A DNA stretch of 64,000 bases from Escherichia coli (GCF_036503815.1 NZ_AP027764.1:4216001-4280000); one strand, 5' to 3'. Shown: positions 20,180 through 27,822, counted from the first letter of the stretch. Notes: generated by a model from the letters alone, not told the origin. Translations and numbers: made by a program.

Positions 20180-20575
20180 TTACCGGGTTGCTAATTTGCA
20201 ACTCACTTTTTCGTACTTACTGATTGTGATCTCGACCTTCCCTTCCGGGATAACCGGTCCCCACTCCACCAGCATTCTTTTCACCTGACTGTCGTCTTCC
20301 CACACACCCGCGTGGGTCAGGGCGTCAAACAGCGCCTTGTTATAGTTGTCCAGATCGCGGATCCGGTTATCCGGTGGAAACAACACGATCTCCACTGCAG
20401 CAGGTGTCGACGTTGGTTTCGGCAGACGACGTAACTGCTCAACTATTGCTGCGCACGCCGCGCTCTGGAATTTGCGCCCCGCCGCGCTTATCAGGCTCTT
20501 ACCAGCAAACGCCCCTTTGTTGGGGTGTCGCCAGTACGTGTTCACGCTGGGCGGGAAAGGCAGGATCAGCTTCAT
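20180..20575 (-). CDS. rusA: Holliday junction resolvase RusA
   Basis: This 131-residue RusA endonuclease resolves Holliday junctions as a dimer. The acidic catalytic motif RDLDNYNKALFDALTHAGVW and a following DDSQVKRM are present. The N-terminus MKLILPFPPSVNTYW is classic. The C-terminal 13 residues beyond VEITISKYE extend past the usual 120. The start overlaps the end of the LexA-like gene. Confidence 0.92.
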   Translation of the reverse strand: MKLILPFPPSVNTYWRHPNKGAFAGKSLISAAGRKFQSAACAAIVEQLRRLPKPTSTPAAVEIVLFPPDNRIRDLDNYNKALFDALTHAGVWEDDSQVKRMLVEWGPVIPEGKVEITISKYEKVSCKLATR

Positions 20576-20898
20576 ACTTTCAGGCCTCTCTCATGTAACC
20601 AGTGAGTTGCACGCAGCCTTGCGTTTTCCTCACCGGCAAGCAGTGAGCGGATAATTCCGACCACCTCGCTGTCGTCGTCCTTCATCGCGGTATGAAGCGT
20701 TATCCCCCGGGCCACACCACGCTTTATCGTGATGACGCCTTTTTTCTCCAGTGCGCGAAGATGCTCCACCGCTGCATTCACCGAACGGTATCCCAGCATG
20801 GTTGCCACCTCCTGATTGGTTGGCGGGAAGCCACGTTCTTTCTGATAAGAAATCAGCATATCCAGCACCTGCTGCTGGCATTGAGTTAATGTCGTCAT
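20572..20898 (-). CDS. LexA-type winged-helix DNA-binding protein
   Basis: This 108-residue protein resembles the LexA DNA-binding domain (TLTQCQQQVLDMLISYQKERGFPPTNQEVA, then VNAAVEHLRALEKKGVITIKRG) without the protease domain. It is a recurrent member of lambdoid early operons and is probably a small transcriptional regulator. It overlaps both Dam upstream and RusA downstream by four bases. Confidence 0.8.
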   Translation of the reverse strand: MTTLTQCQQQVLDMLISYQKERGFPPTNQEVATMLGYRSVNAAVEHLRALEKKGVITIKRGVARGITLHTAMKDDDSEVVGIIRSLLAGEENARLRATHWLHERGLKV

Positions 20899-21548
20899 GC
20901 AGCCATCTCCCTGACCAGTTTTTCCGCCTGCTGGCGAACCTGCGCCAGAAACGCCTCACCACATGCCTCAAGTTCATCGCGCCCGATGTAGCTGATTGCC
21001 GGTCCCTTCCAAGTCTTGTCAAAAACAGCAATAGCACCAGCGAAAAAAGCTCCTGTCGGTACCTGCTTCTCGTCTTTCGGGATAAACCAGACAGGCAGTT
21101 CAAAACCAATACGCCCGCGAATAAAAGCAATATGATCTGCATCTTCCGGCCACCACACTTCGCTGGTGGCAGCTTTGATCAGGAAAACATAGCGCCCGCC
21201 TTTATCACGCATGGCACTGGCATGCTTCATGATGTAACGCATGCCGGTGATGTATTGCCCCTCATGCTGACTGGCGCGGCTGTATGGGGGATTACCAAAG
21301 GCAGCACCTTTAAGCTCCGCAAGACGTTCTGACCAGTCATGCGCCAGCGCGTTGTCTTCCGCCGTGTAATACGCGGCACATTTGGCGTTATCACCGTCAG
21401 TAAACAGATCCAGAACAAACGGGCCAAACAGGGTGTTAATTCCCCAGAAAATGTTGTCCGGCGTGCGCCACTGATCGCCCACTTCCTTCAGTTCATGGGC
21501 TGGTTTGTTCCGTAGTTCCACCAGCGCCTGGCAATATTTATTACTCAT
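20895..21548 (-). CDS. Phage DNA N6-adenine methyltransferase (Dam-like)
   Basis: This 217-residue methyltransferase has the catalytic motif NPPYS (AAFGNPPYSRASQ) and the phage N6A-MTase features WRTPDNIFWGINTLFGPFVLDLFTD and ATSEVWWPED. It would methylate adenine, possibly in GATC sites, either for protection against host restriction or for regulation. The ATG at 21,548 (MSNKYCQALVELR) overlaps the stop of the PerC-like gene as TAATG. An alternative start 11 codons upstream would lie within that gene. Confidence 0.85.
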   Translation of the reverse strand: MSNKYCQALVELRNKPAHELKEVGDQWRTPDNIFWGINTLFGPFVLDLFTDGDNAKCAAYYTAEDNALAHDWSERLAELKGAAFGNPPYSRASQHEGQYITGMRYIMKHASAMRDKGGRYVFLIKAATSEVWWPEDADHIAFIRGRIGFELPVWFIPKDEKQVPTGAFFAGAIAVFDKTWKGPAISYIGRDELEACGEAFLAQVRQQAEKLVREMAA

Positions 21549-22036
21549 TAAGCCCCCACGTAATTCCATGACAGATACCACTCTTCACCTGATGCAACCC
21601 GCTTGCTGCTTTTCCGTAAACACCGTTCACGACGCGCCAGAAAATTGTTTAGTTCTGGCCGGGAGTGGCTTTCACGGAATGCCGCCATCCACACCGTTGC
21701 AGCACGACGGTATAAGCCCCTGGACTCCAGTTCTTCCGCCTGGCGGGTCAGGCTCAAAATCACCCGTGGATCGTTAGTGCCGACATAGAAATTGCGCACA
21801 GGTCTGGTTTCTCGAACTGGTTGTGGTTCCGGTTCCTGCGCTCTCTCAGTCAGGCGCGGGAAATGTCTGCGTGTATCTCCTTCACAACGGTGAGCCACAC
21901 GCCAACTCTGACGTAACTTGCTTGCTGACTGCAGAACGCGCTGCCGTGAGTAACCTGCAAAAGCATCCGCAATGTCTCCGGAAGTACACCCCGGATGGGC
22001 TTCAATGAATTTCTGAACGTCATTCAAAAGACTCAT
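21548..22036 (-). CDS. PerC-family transcriptional regulator
   Basis: This 162-residue protein carries a C-terminal PerC signature (AEELESRGLYRRAATVWMAAF, then RRERCLRKSSKR) after an N-terminal winged-helix-like part (SGDIADAFAGYSRQRVLQSASKLRQSW). PerC-like proteins (Pch in EHEC) activate the LEE regulator ler in pathogenic E. coli, so prophage copies may cross-talk with chromosomal virulence genes. It sits between the replication gene and Dam. Whether it has such a target here is unknown. Confidence 0.75.
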   Translation of the reverse strand: MSLLNDVQKFIEAHPGCTSGDIADAFAGYSRQRVLQSASKLRQSWRVAHRCEGDTRRHFPRLTERAQEPEPQPVRETRPVRNFYVGTNDPRVILSLTRQAEELESRGLYRRAATVWMAAFRESHSRPELNNFLARRERCLRKSSKRVASGEEWYLSWNYVGA

Positions 22037-22038
22037 GA

Positions 22039-22857
22039 TCACCCCCTGAATCCTGCCGGGATCTGGCTGTAGTCCACGTTGTCGTAACTGGCTTTGAAGT
22101 ACGGGTCCTCGCGTCTGGCTGCAGATACCGCAGGAACTTCCCAGGATTCTTCGAAATGACGATCCGGACCAAAGAACGTGACAGCCTGTTTCACAAATTG
22201 TGTGCCGCTATTGCCCATCGCAGATACCCAGCCCGCGTAGCGTTTCACACCTTCCAGCATGGTTTCGGGGTTTACCCCCTCGTTCAAACGGGCTTTCCAG
22301 GCTTTGAAGGCTGCTGATTTTGAATTGCCACCAGCACGTTTGGGATATGCCAGCCATGCCTGCTCAAACTCCGGAGAGTATTCCGGTCGGTTTGAACGAA
22401 CTCGCACAGACTCATCAGCAGATGCACCAACAGCTATTGGTTCATTGACTGGTTCTTTGACTGGTTCAAAAGAGTGACTGGTTCTGGGTGAATCTCCTGC
22501 ACTACCCCCTGGTGCAACTCCTGCACTACCTAGTGAATTTGCTACACCAGATAGTGAATTATTTGCACTACCCCCTAGTGAATCTCCTGCACCATCCAGA
22601 TGAAGGAGATAGATATTACTTGAGTTACCTTTTTCACCTTTCCGGGTGACTTTTTTTACCAGCCCGGACTCACAAAGGGCCGCAATATGATTCATCACAG
22701 AACGTTTGCTAATCTCGCACTGGTCAGCAATATGCTGGTAGCTGGGCCAGCACTCACCCTGATCGCTGGCATTATCAGCCAGCTTGATCAGAACCAGTTT
22801 TCGCAATGGATTACCCACTCGAATTTTCATCGCTTTAACCATCAGCTCCATACTCAT
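22039..22857 (-). CDS. Replication initiator-like helix-turn-helix protein
   Basis: This 272-residue protein has an N-terminal winged helix (CWPSYQHIADQCEISKRSVMNHIAALCESGLVKK) and a C-terminal conserved part (RPEYSPEFEQAWLAYPKRAGGNSKSAAFKAWKARL). It occupies the place of lambda O in early operons. The middle (about residues 90-130) is low-complexity and is encoded by repeated DNA that looks like an origin iteron array. No DnaC-like or DnaB-like partner gene follows, so host primosome proteins are presumably recruited directly. Confidence 0.75.
   Translation of the reverse strand: MSMELMVKAMKIRVGNPLRKLVLIKLADNASDQGECWPSYQHIADQCEISKRSVMNHIAALCESGLVKKVTRKGEKGNSSNIYLLHLDGAGDSLGGSANNSLSGVANSLGSAGVAPGGSAGDSPRTSHSFEPVKEPVNEPIAVGASADESVRVRSNRPEYSPEFEQAWLAYPKRAGGNSKSAAFKAWKARLNEGVNPETMLEGVKRYAGWVSAMGNSGTQFVKQAVTFFGPDRHFEESWEVPAVSAARREDPYFKASYDNVDYSQIPAGFRG
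22477..22600. repeat. Iteron array inside the replication gene, candidate phage origin
   Basis: Five imperfect repeats of 20-24 bases lie head to tail, with boundaries near 22,477, 22,500, 22,524, 22,544 and 22,566, plus a partial sixth at 22,590. The best copies read CACTACCCCCTAGTGAA followed by TCTCCTG, and contain an inverted repeat CACTA/TAGTG. As in lambda, where origin iterons lie inside O, they fall in the linker-coding part of the initiator gene. The encoded segment is glycine/serine-rich. Confidence 0.65.
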
Positions 22858-23078
22858 GCTGCACCTCCGAGATGCTTCATGTTTTTTCCGGAGCGAAAGG
22901 CTATAAGCGGCATACTGACGCGGTAATTACGGCCCAGCGGTTCACAAATCACCTTCTGACATTCACGGTCAACCAGGCTAACACGTAGAACATGCCCTGC
23001 AGGTGTGGTGTACCACTGACCCGGACGAGGACAACGGAAAGTCTGATTGGTAAACCGTTTGAAAATATTCCGGATCAT
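22854..23078 (-). CDS. DUF4222 family small phage protein
   Basis: This 74-residue basic protein matches the DUF4222 pattern (QTFRCPRPGQWYTTPAGHVLRV, then CQKVICEPLGRNYRVSMPLIAF). It is commonly found just before the replication gene in lambdoid prophages. Function is unknown. It overlaps Rha upstream and the initiator downstream by four bases each. Confidence 0.75.
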   Translation of the reverse strand: MIRNIFKRFTNQTFRCPRPGQWYTTPAGHVLRVSLVDRECQKVICEPLGRNYRVSMPLIAFRSGKNMKHLGGAA

Positions 23079-23620
23079 TTGCGCCCCCTTACCTCTGAAG
23101 GGTTCAGCGACAAATTTATGAGGCAGGCCAGCGCCGAAGCATCATTAATATAGTCATACAAGCTAACAGCCAGCGGAGATTCGGCTTTTGCCAACATAGG
23201 ATAAAGCTGCTGCAGCCAGACCTGATGAATTGATGAAATGTAGGAATAGAGAATGCTGGCGTTATGTGCAACGTCGCTCGGTACAGAGGGTTTTGAAAGC
23301 TGTTTCTCCATCTGGTTAAAGGCATTGATATATGCCTCTTTGAACTGGGCAGCACGTTTACCCGTGAAACCCATAGCAAGAAACGCAAAGCCGTCGCGGG
23401 TTATTTGATAGCAAGGTAGTTTGCGGCCTGATGCGTCGATGTACTCACTGAGCTGGAAATTCAGCTCAGTAAATTCGGCAGAGCATTCAAGAGACGCAAT
23501 TTTTTGAATGACATTTTTGTGTTGTTTGCCGAAATAACTAGCAACAGCCAGAGAAGAAGTAACAACTTTGTCTGCAATAATGCAAAGTTCAGGTTGAACT
23601 AAGGCAGGGATCGTAGCCAT
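23075..23620 (-). CDS. Rha family phage regulatory protein
   Basis: This 181-residue protein has the Rha (pRha) domain: VTSSLAVASYFGKQHKNVIQKIASL, then YQITRDGFAFLAMGFTGKRAAQFKEAYINAFNQME. Rha proteins are phage regulators linked to lytic growth in hosts lacking IHF. The ATG at 23,620 (MATIPALVQPE) is where family similarity begins. The frame stays open 200 codons upstream, but that part is out-of-frame sequence of a neighbouring gene plus an Ash-like leader. Confidence 0.82.
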   Translation of the reverse strand: MATIPALVQPELCIIADKVVTSSLAVASYFGKQHKNVIQKIASLECSAEFTELNFQLSEYIDASGRKLPCYQITRDGFAFLAMGFTGKRAAQFKEAYINAFNQMEKQLSKPSVPSDVAHNASILYSYISSIHQVWLQQLYPMLAKAESPLAVSLYDYINDASALACLINLSLNPSEVRGRK

Positions 23621-23894
23621 GATGGCAGCCTCCGTATGCAATGGATAACTTCCACCACCGGAAACGCCAATTTCGCTGGTGGTGAACTGAGCAGGGTTGG
23701 CGTAACCGGCGCATACGGAAACCGGCGCACCTTTCGGTGCCCCCACCCAGCCCACCATAATTTGGGTATAGCTGAGTTGTAGCAACAAAAAAGACGCTAA
23801 CGCGCCAATTGTCGCCGTATGCAATTCCAGGACGCCAATCCCGGCACCCGCTTTATAAGGTGCCTGAACAGTGTAACGTCCCGGAATGGCAGAA
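23621..23894 (-). promoter_or_regulatory. Ash-like structured leader upstream of rha
   Basis: This stretch reads through in frame with rha as an Ash-type peptide (MVGWVGAPKGAPVSVCAGYANPAQ motif). It can fold strongly: CACCACC at 23,653-23,659 pairs with GGTGGTG at 23,678-23,684, and a GGCACC/GGTGC hairpin lies near 23,730-23,745. A similar leader precedes the KilA-N gene at 11,696. I read it as a regulatory leader; a translated Ash peptide is also possible. Confidence 0.4.
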
Positions 23895-24223
23895 TCAATG
23901 TGCTGGTGGTCCTTCACACTCAACAAAATCACGCCTGAATTTCCACAAAGGACTAAAGCACTCATGCGGGTAGTCTTTGCGAAGATAGATAACGCGCTGT
24001 GTTTCTGGCTCCCAACGAATAACATGAACATAAAGTCCTCTTCCGTCACGAAACCAGCGGTTAAGTTCCTGCACAACTCGCCCCCCACAGTCAGGTAAAG
24101 TTCTCTGTGGTTACTTACAGCCAGGTGATTTGGTAATCTGCATTCATGCCGTAACAACAGGTGTTCAGCCACGCGGACCACCAGCTGTTGCGACCAACGG
24201 TTATTTGCCGTTAAACTGTTCAT
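23895..24223 (-). pseudogene. Small phage early gene with apparent frameshift at a G6 run
   Basis: From the ATG at 24,223 the frame reads MNSLTANNRWSQQLVVRVAEH to LYLTVGGE. At a run of six G (minus strand, 24,086-24,081) the sensible continuation changes frame: RVVQELNRWFRDGRGLYVH, then VIRWEPETQRVIYLRKDYPHE, ending at a TGA at 23,897-23,895. I recall the joined protein as a single conserved prophage product. Either one base was gained or lost in the run (mutation or sequencing error), or it is a recoding site. The start overlaps the end of ymfL. Confidence 0.6.
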
Positions 24224-24771
24224 GCGTTAGTTTCTCCACAGACACAAAACGCCACGACGCCCGGAGCTGCACACTCGCGGGCGTCACTCTTTTCTGGAAC
24301 GCAGAAAATTTTGTAGACCAGTGCCGCATGTTCCTGGAGCTTCGAAATCGACAGATACAACTCATCATTAATTGCTGTCTGCTCATGTGGCTCCACTACC
24401 CCGTCTTCGATTGCCGAACGAATCTGCTTTGAGTAACTCCCGATCTGTTCAATGACTTCCAGTAGACGTTGGTTGATATCAGCGTTCTCTACTTCCTCAA
24501 TTTCAGGAAGTGATACAAACACCCCACCAGCAGACTGTGCGACAGCATCCGCAATGTAATGAGTACTAGCCGCACGCTGTAAAACCATTGCCCATCCCAA
24601 CGGAAAAAACTGATCACCATCGGCACGAAGGCGGTTGAATAAAGCGTTCTCTGTTACATCCAGCCACTCAGCAGCTTCAGCGTAACCACCTGGCAATGCC
24701 GCGATAGTTTTTCTGACAGCTTTCACGTACCAGTCAGGTTGTTTTTCCACTTTCCAGTGGTGCTTACCCAC
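24220..24771 (-). CDS. ymfL: YmfL-like regulator (CII-position)
   Basis: This 183-residue protein resembles YmfL of the e14 prophage (PDWYVKAVRKTIAALPGGYAEAAEWLDV, with a helix-turn-helix-like VTENALFNRLRADGDQFFPLGWAMVLQ). It stands where CII sits in lambda, right after the Cro-like gene, which it overlaps by eight bases. It is a putative regulator; targets are unknown. The last residues are cysteine-rich (FCVCGETNA). Confidence 0.75.
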   Translation of the reverse strand: MGKHHWKVEKQPDWYVKAVRKTIAALPGGYAEAAEWLDVTENALFNRLRADGDQFFPLGWAMVLQRAASTHYIADAVAQSAGGVFVSLPEIEEVENADINQRLLEVIEQIGSYSKQIRSAIEDGVVEPHEQTAINDELYLSISKLQEHAALVYKIFCVPEKSDARECAAPGVVAFCVCGETNA

Positions 24772-25024
24772 GGCTTACCTCCTGTTCCTGTGGTTTAAAC
24801 CCATTCTGGTTTTGGCTAGATTGAAAACGTGCCGGATAAAGAATCTGCATTTCGCTGATTTCACCCTTAAAAAAATTGGCCAGACGTTCTGCAAGATCGA
24901 TAGATGGAATTTGTTCCAGTCTTTCAATACGACTCAGCGTCGCTGGATTGACCTGAACGCCCGCAGCAACATGCTGCAAAGTAAACCCATGCGCCTTACG
25001 CACATTCCGTAATGGTGATTGCAT
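24764..25024 (-). CDS. Cro-like repressor (XRE helix-turn-helix)
   Basis: This 86-residue XRE-type protein has its helix-turn-helix at residues about 14-33 (TLQHVAAGVQVNPATLSRIE). It is transcribed divergently from the S24 repressor, with three operator-like sites in the gap, so it is the Cro analogue (YmfT position of e14). The tail is glutamine- and asparagine-rich. Confidence 0.82.
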   Translation of the reverse strand: MQSPLRNVRKAHGFTLQHVAAGVQVNPATLSRIERLEQIPSIDLAERLANFFKGEISEMQILYPARFQSSQNQNGFKPQEQEVSRG

Positions 25025-25038
25025 ATAACCTCCACATA

Positions 25039-25101
25039 TTGCGTGATGAGCATATTATTTCACGCAAATTTTTTGCGCAAGTTGATTTGCTTAACACGCA
25101 A
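25039..25101. promoter_or_regulatory. Right operator region between cro-like gene and repressor
   Basis: Operator-like sites of the form TTGC-N7-GCAA occur at 25,039-25,053 (TTGCGTGATGAGCAT, one mismatch) and 25,087-25,101 (TTGCTTAACACGCAA). A TTGCGCAA palindrome lies at 25,073-25,080, and TTGCGTGA/TCACGCAA form an inverted repeat (25,039-25,046 and 25,060-25,067). The same 15-base motif occurs twice beyond the repressor gene, which argues for real repressor or Cro sites. Confidence 0.7.
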
Positions 25102-25121
25102 TAAAGAAATGTAATAAACGC

Positions 25122-25814
25122 ATGAACATAGGAAATCGAGTCAGACAACTTCGCCAGGCGAAGAACATGAAAATCGCCGATCTCGCTGAAGCAATAGGAG
25201 TGGATGCGGCGAATATCTCACGCCTGGAAACAGGTAAGCAGAAACAATTCACTGAACAAGCCCTGAGTAATATTGCCAGGAGCTTAGGTGTTGATATTGC
25301 TGATCTCTTTACCTCAGACTTCAAAAGTAATACTGTATGTAAAAACAGTGTTAATGAGGATATTGCGCAGGTGAAGGATGTATTCCGTATTGAAATGCTG
25401 GATGTCAGTGCCAGTGCGGGAAATGGCCTTATCCAAGGCGGTGATGTCATTGATGTGATTCATGCCATTGAATACAGAACTGATAATGCTGTATCGATGT
25501 TTGGCGGACGGCCAGCCAATCACATTAAAGTTATCAACGTTCGTGGGGACAGTATGTGTCCAACCATTGATCCAGGAGATCTCATCTTCGTTGATGTCAG
25601 TATCAATCAGTTTGATGGAGATGGTATCTATGTATTTGGTTTTGATGATAAAATTTATGTCAAACGACTGCAAATGATACCTGACAAACTACTGGTGATT
25701 TCTGATAACCAGATTTACCGTGAATGGGAAATTACCAGCGAAAATGAACACCGGTTTATGATCTTTGGAAAGGTCTTAATCAGCCAGTCACAAACCCTTA
25801 AGCGACACAATTAA
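25122..25814 (+). CDS. CI-like prophage repressor (XRE + S24 autoprotease)
   Basis: This 230-residue repressor has an N-terminal XRE helix-turn-helix (residues 17-36, MKIADLAEAIGVDAANISRLE) and a C-terminal S24 domain. The cleavage site is Ala-Gly in VSASAGNGL. The nucleophile Ser lies in RGDSMCP and the Lys in IYVKRLQ. It should keep the prophage silent and self-cleave on RecA activation, so SOS induction is expected. It is divergent from the Cro-like gene. Confidence 0.9.
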   Translation: MNIGNRVRQLRQAKNMKIADLAEAIGVDAANISRLETGKQKQFTEQALSNIARSLGVDIADLFTSDFKSNTVCKNSVNEDIAQVKDVFRIEMLDVSASAGNGLIQGGDVIDVIHAIEYRTDNAVSMFGGRPANHIKVINVRGDSMCPTIDPGDLIFVDVSINQFDGDGIYVFGFDDKIYVKRLQMIPDKLLVISDNQIYREWEITSENEHRFMIFGKVLISQSQTLKRHN

Positions 25815-25869
25815 CCCTTACCTCCTCATCAATTAGCCACCCGAAGGTGGCTTTTCATTACCCACCAAA

Positions 25870-25907
25870 TTGCATATATCGCAATAAAAAACTTGCATAA
25901 TGCGCAA
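25870..25907. promoter_or_regulatory. Left operator pair downstream of the repressor gene
   Basis: Two 15-base sites TTGCATATATCGCAA (25,870-25,884) and TTGCATAATGCGCAA (25,893-25,907) share the TTGC-N7-GCAA pattern of the right operators. They stand in the place of lambda OL, ahead of the early operon on the + strand. Confidence 0.7.
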
Positions 25908-26352
25908 CTTAATTTTATCTTTCTTTCCAGACCAACAAACAAGGTACTAACAAAATTTGGTTGTAACACGGTGTATGGCACATGCGTCGTTAGCGGTCTG
26001 GGGACGTTAAAGGGGACAATCCACTCCTTGCTCGGGCAAACAAACCAGGTAGCCGGAATGTGCAAGTCAATGAGGATGCTGATAAGACGCCTAACCAGCG
26101 TGGCGATTCGGTTTGACGCCTGGGAAGAGACCAGGGTGCAACAATGAGGGCATGTATGGAACCGCGACAAAGTGTGGTGCCGTAACTGGCTAAGTGCTCT
26201 CAGCGTTGTGGTGAATGCGCAGGCTGATGCGCGAAAGACATTGCAGCTATTGCGGAAAAGAGCTGTTCGGCGGGGCAATTAAATGCCCGTGAGAGTCTGA
26301 AATAACCGCAAGCCGGAGATCAGCACCGGTCACCACAACAGCCACAGCTTTG
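25908..26352 (+). other. Untranslated leader of the + strand early operon
   Basis: About 450 bases between the left operators and a terminator, without a gene I can support. A 23-codon frame from a GTG at 26,211 ends at 26,282 but has no ribosome site. The stretch is GC-balanced and looks like conserved lambdoid leader sequence; nut-like elements could not be defined by eye. Confidence 0.45.
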
Positions 26353-26398
26353 GCGGTACCAGTTTGTACACTTGCTTCCAGCTGGTACCGCTCTTTTT
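26353..26398 (+). terminator. Intrinsic terminator in the early-operon leader
   Basis: A 10-bp perfect stem (GCGGTACCAG at 26,353-26,362 and CTGGTACCGC at 26,382-26,391) is followed by TCTTTTT. It lies between the left operator and yfdP, so yfdPQR expression should need antitermination or a later promoter, as with lambda tL1. Confidence 0.8.
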
Positions 26399-26487
26399 AC
26401 AAAACAGAGAAGAGCATCACCGGACGACGGGCTCATAACCCAATCCATCCGAGCGGCTGCCACAGCAGGTGTTCTTCTCTGTTTTGT
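26399..26487 (+). repeat. 15-bp inverted repeat hairpin just before yfdP
   Basis: ACAAAACAGAGAAGA (26,399-26,413) and TCTTCTCTGTTTTGT (26,473-26,487) are perfect inverted repeats around a 59-base loop. They start one base after the terminator T-run and end 48 bases before the yfdP ATG. The structure could govern translation or read-through. Confidence 0.6.
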
Positions 26488-26535
26488 GGAGAAACCAACC
26501 GGCCTTGCAGGGTCGATATGATGAGGAGCAGCAAA

Positions 26536-26898
26536 ATGGCTAGCGAACGCAGTACTGATGTGCAGGCATTTATCGGGGAGCTGGACGGCGGCGTATTTGA
26601 AACCAAAATAGGCGCAGTTCTCAGTGAAGTCGCTTCCGGTGTGATGAACACGAAAACCAAAGGTAAGGTCTCACTCAACCTGGAAATCGAACCATTTGAT
26701 GAGAACCGTGTGAAAATCAAACACAAACTCTCATATGTTCGCCCGACTAACCGCGGGAAAATTTCCGAAGAAGACACCACCGAAACGCCGATGTATGTCA
26801 ATCGCGGTGGTCGCCTGACTATTCTGCAGGAAGACCAGGGACAATTACTGACTCTTGCCGGTGAGCCTGACGGAAAACTCCGCGCAGCAGGTCGTTAA
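26536..26898 (+). CDS. yfdP: YfdP-like phage protein
   Basis: This 120-residue protein resembles YfdP of the K-12 CPS-53 remnant (MASERSTDVQAFIGELDGGV start, EPDGKLRAAGR end). The ATG at 26,536 follows a GAGGAG ribosome site. Function is unknown. It is always next to yfdQ, here separated by 65 bases, which suggests a joint role. Confidence 0.85.
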   Translation: MASERSTDVQAFIGELDGGVFETKIGAVLSEVASGVMNTKTKGKVSLNLEIEPFDENRVKIKHKLSYVRPTNRGKISEEDTTETPMYVNRGGRLTILQEDQGQLLTLAGEPDGKLRAAGR

Positions 26899-26963
26899 TA
26901 TTGTTATTAATAAACTGATTATTTATCTCATCACTGAATATCTTTATATAGTGAGGACTTATT

Positions 26964-27788
26964 ATGTCTCAGAACTTAGACGCAACCGCAATTAATCAAA
27001 TCCATGCCCTTATTTCTGCTCAGGGTGTTAATGAAATTATCAGTAAGATTGGTGCCGATGCTGTGGCATTGCCTGAGAATTTCCGCATTCATGATCTGGA
27101 AAAATTTAATTTAAATCGTTTCCGTTTCCGTGGTGCGCTTTCCACTGCCAGCATCGTTGACTTTACCCGTTATTCTAAAGATCTTGCAGATGAAGGCACC
27201 CGCTGCTTTATCGATGCCGATAATATACGAGCCGTCAGTGTGCTTAACCTGGGTACTATTGATGAACCAGGTCACGCAGATAACACCGCCACTCTCAAAC
27301 TGAAAAAGACAGCACCGTTCTCTGCCCTGTTGTCTGTTAACGGCGAGCGTAACTCCCAGAAGTCACTGGCAGAATGGATTGAAGACTGGGCCGACTACCT
27401 TGTGGGCTTTGATGCTAATGGTGACGCCATTCAGGCAACCAAAGCGGCTGCGGCGATCCGTAAAATCACAATTGAAGCGAACCAGACCGCTGATTTTGAA
27501 GATAATGACTTCAGCGGCAAACGCTCCCTGATGGAGTCTGTCGAAGCGAAGACCAAAGACATTATGCCAGTGGCATTTGAATTTAAATGCGTTCCGTTTG
27601 AAGGCCTGAAAGAACGTCCGTTTAAATTACGCCTCAGCATTATCACTGGCGATCGTCCTGTACTGGTTCTGCGCATTATTCAGCTGGAAGCGGTGCAGGA
27701 AGATATGGCTAACGAATTTCGTGATCTGCTTGTTGAGAAATTCAAAGACAGCAAAGTAGAAACCTTTATTGGTACTTTCACCGCCTGA
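26964..27788 (+). CDS. yfdQ: YfdQ (DUF2303) phage protein
   Basis: This 274-residue DUF2303 protein is near-identical, by recall, to YfdQ of CPS-53 (MSQNLDATAINQIHALISAQ start, SKVETFIGTFTA end). It is a soluble α/β protein with no signal or membrane segment. The molecular role is not known; the pair with yfdP is widespread in lambdoid early regions. A hairpin follows at 27,801-27,822. Confidence 0.9.
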   Translation: MSQNLDATAINQIHALISAQGVNEIISKIGADAVALPENFRIHDLEKFNLNRFRFRGALSTASIVDFTRYSKDLADEGTRCFIDADNIRAVSVLNLGTIDEPGHADNTATLKLKKTAPFSALLSVNGERNSQKSLAEWIEDWADYLVGFDANGDAIQATKAAAAIRKITIEANQTADFEDNDFSGKRSLMESVEAKTKDIMPVAFEFKCVPFEGLKERPFKLRLSIITGDRPVLVLRIIQLEAVQEDMANEFRDLLVEKFKDSKVETFIGTFTA

Positions 27789-27800
27789 TTTCATTACTGC

Positions 27801-27822
27801 AAATGCCCCTGCGGGGGCATTT
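27801..27822 (+). terminator. Terminator-like hairpin after yfdQ
   Basis: AAATGCCCC and GGGGCATTT form a 9-bp stem around TGCG directly after yfdQ. The following bases are not a strong T-run, so it may only reduce expression of yfdR and beyond or protect the mRNA end. Confidence 0.55.

Noticed and set aside
23075..24223. Single 382-residue fusion of a small early protein, Ash leader and Rha
   Set aside because: The first part is out of frame with its natural sequence after a G6 run and Rha has its own start at 23,620, so a true fusion is unlikely.
26211..26282. 23-codon basic peptide frame (GTG start) in the early leader
   Set aside because: No Shine-Dalgarno sequence and no known relative that I can name; it may simply be leader RNA.
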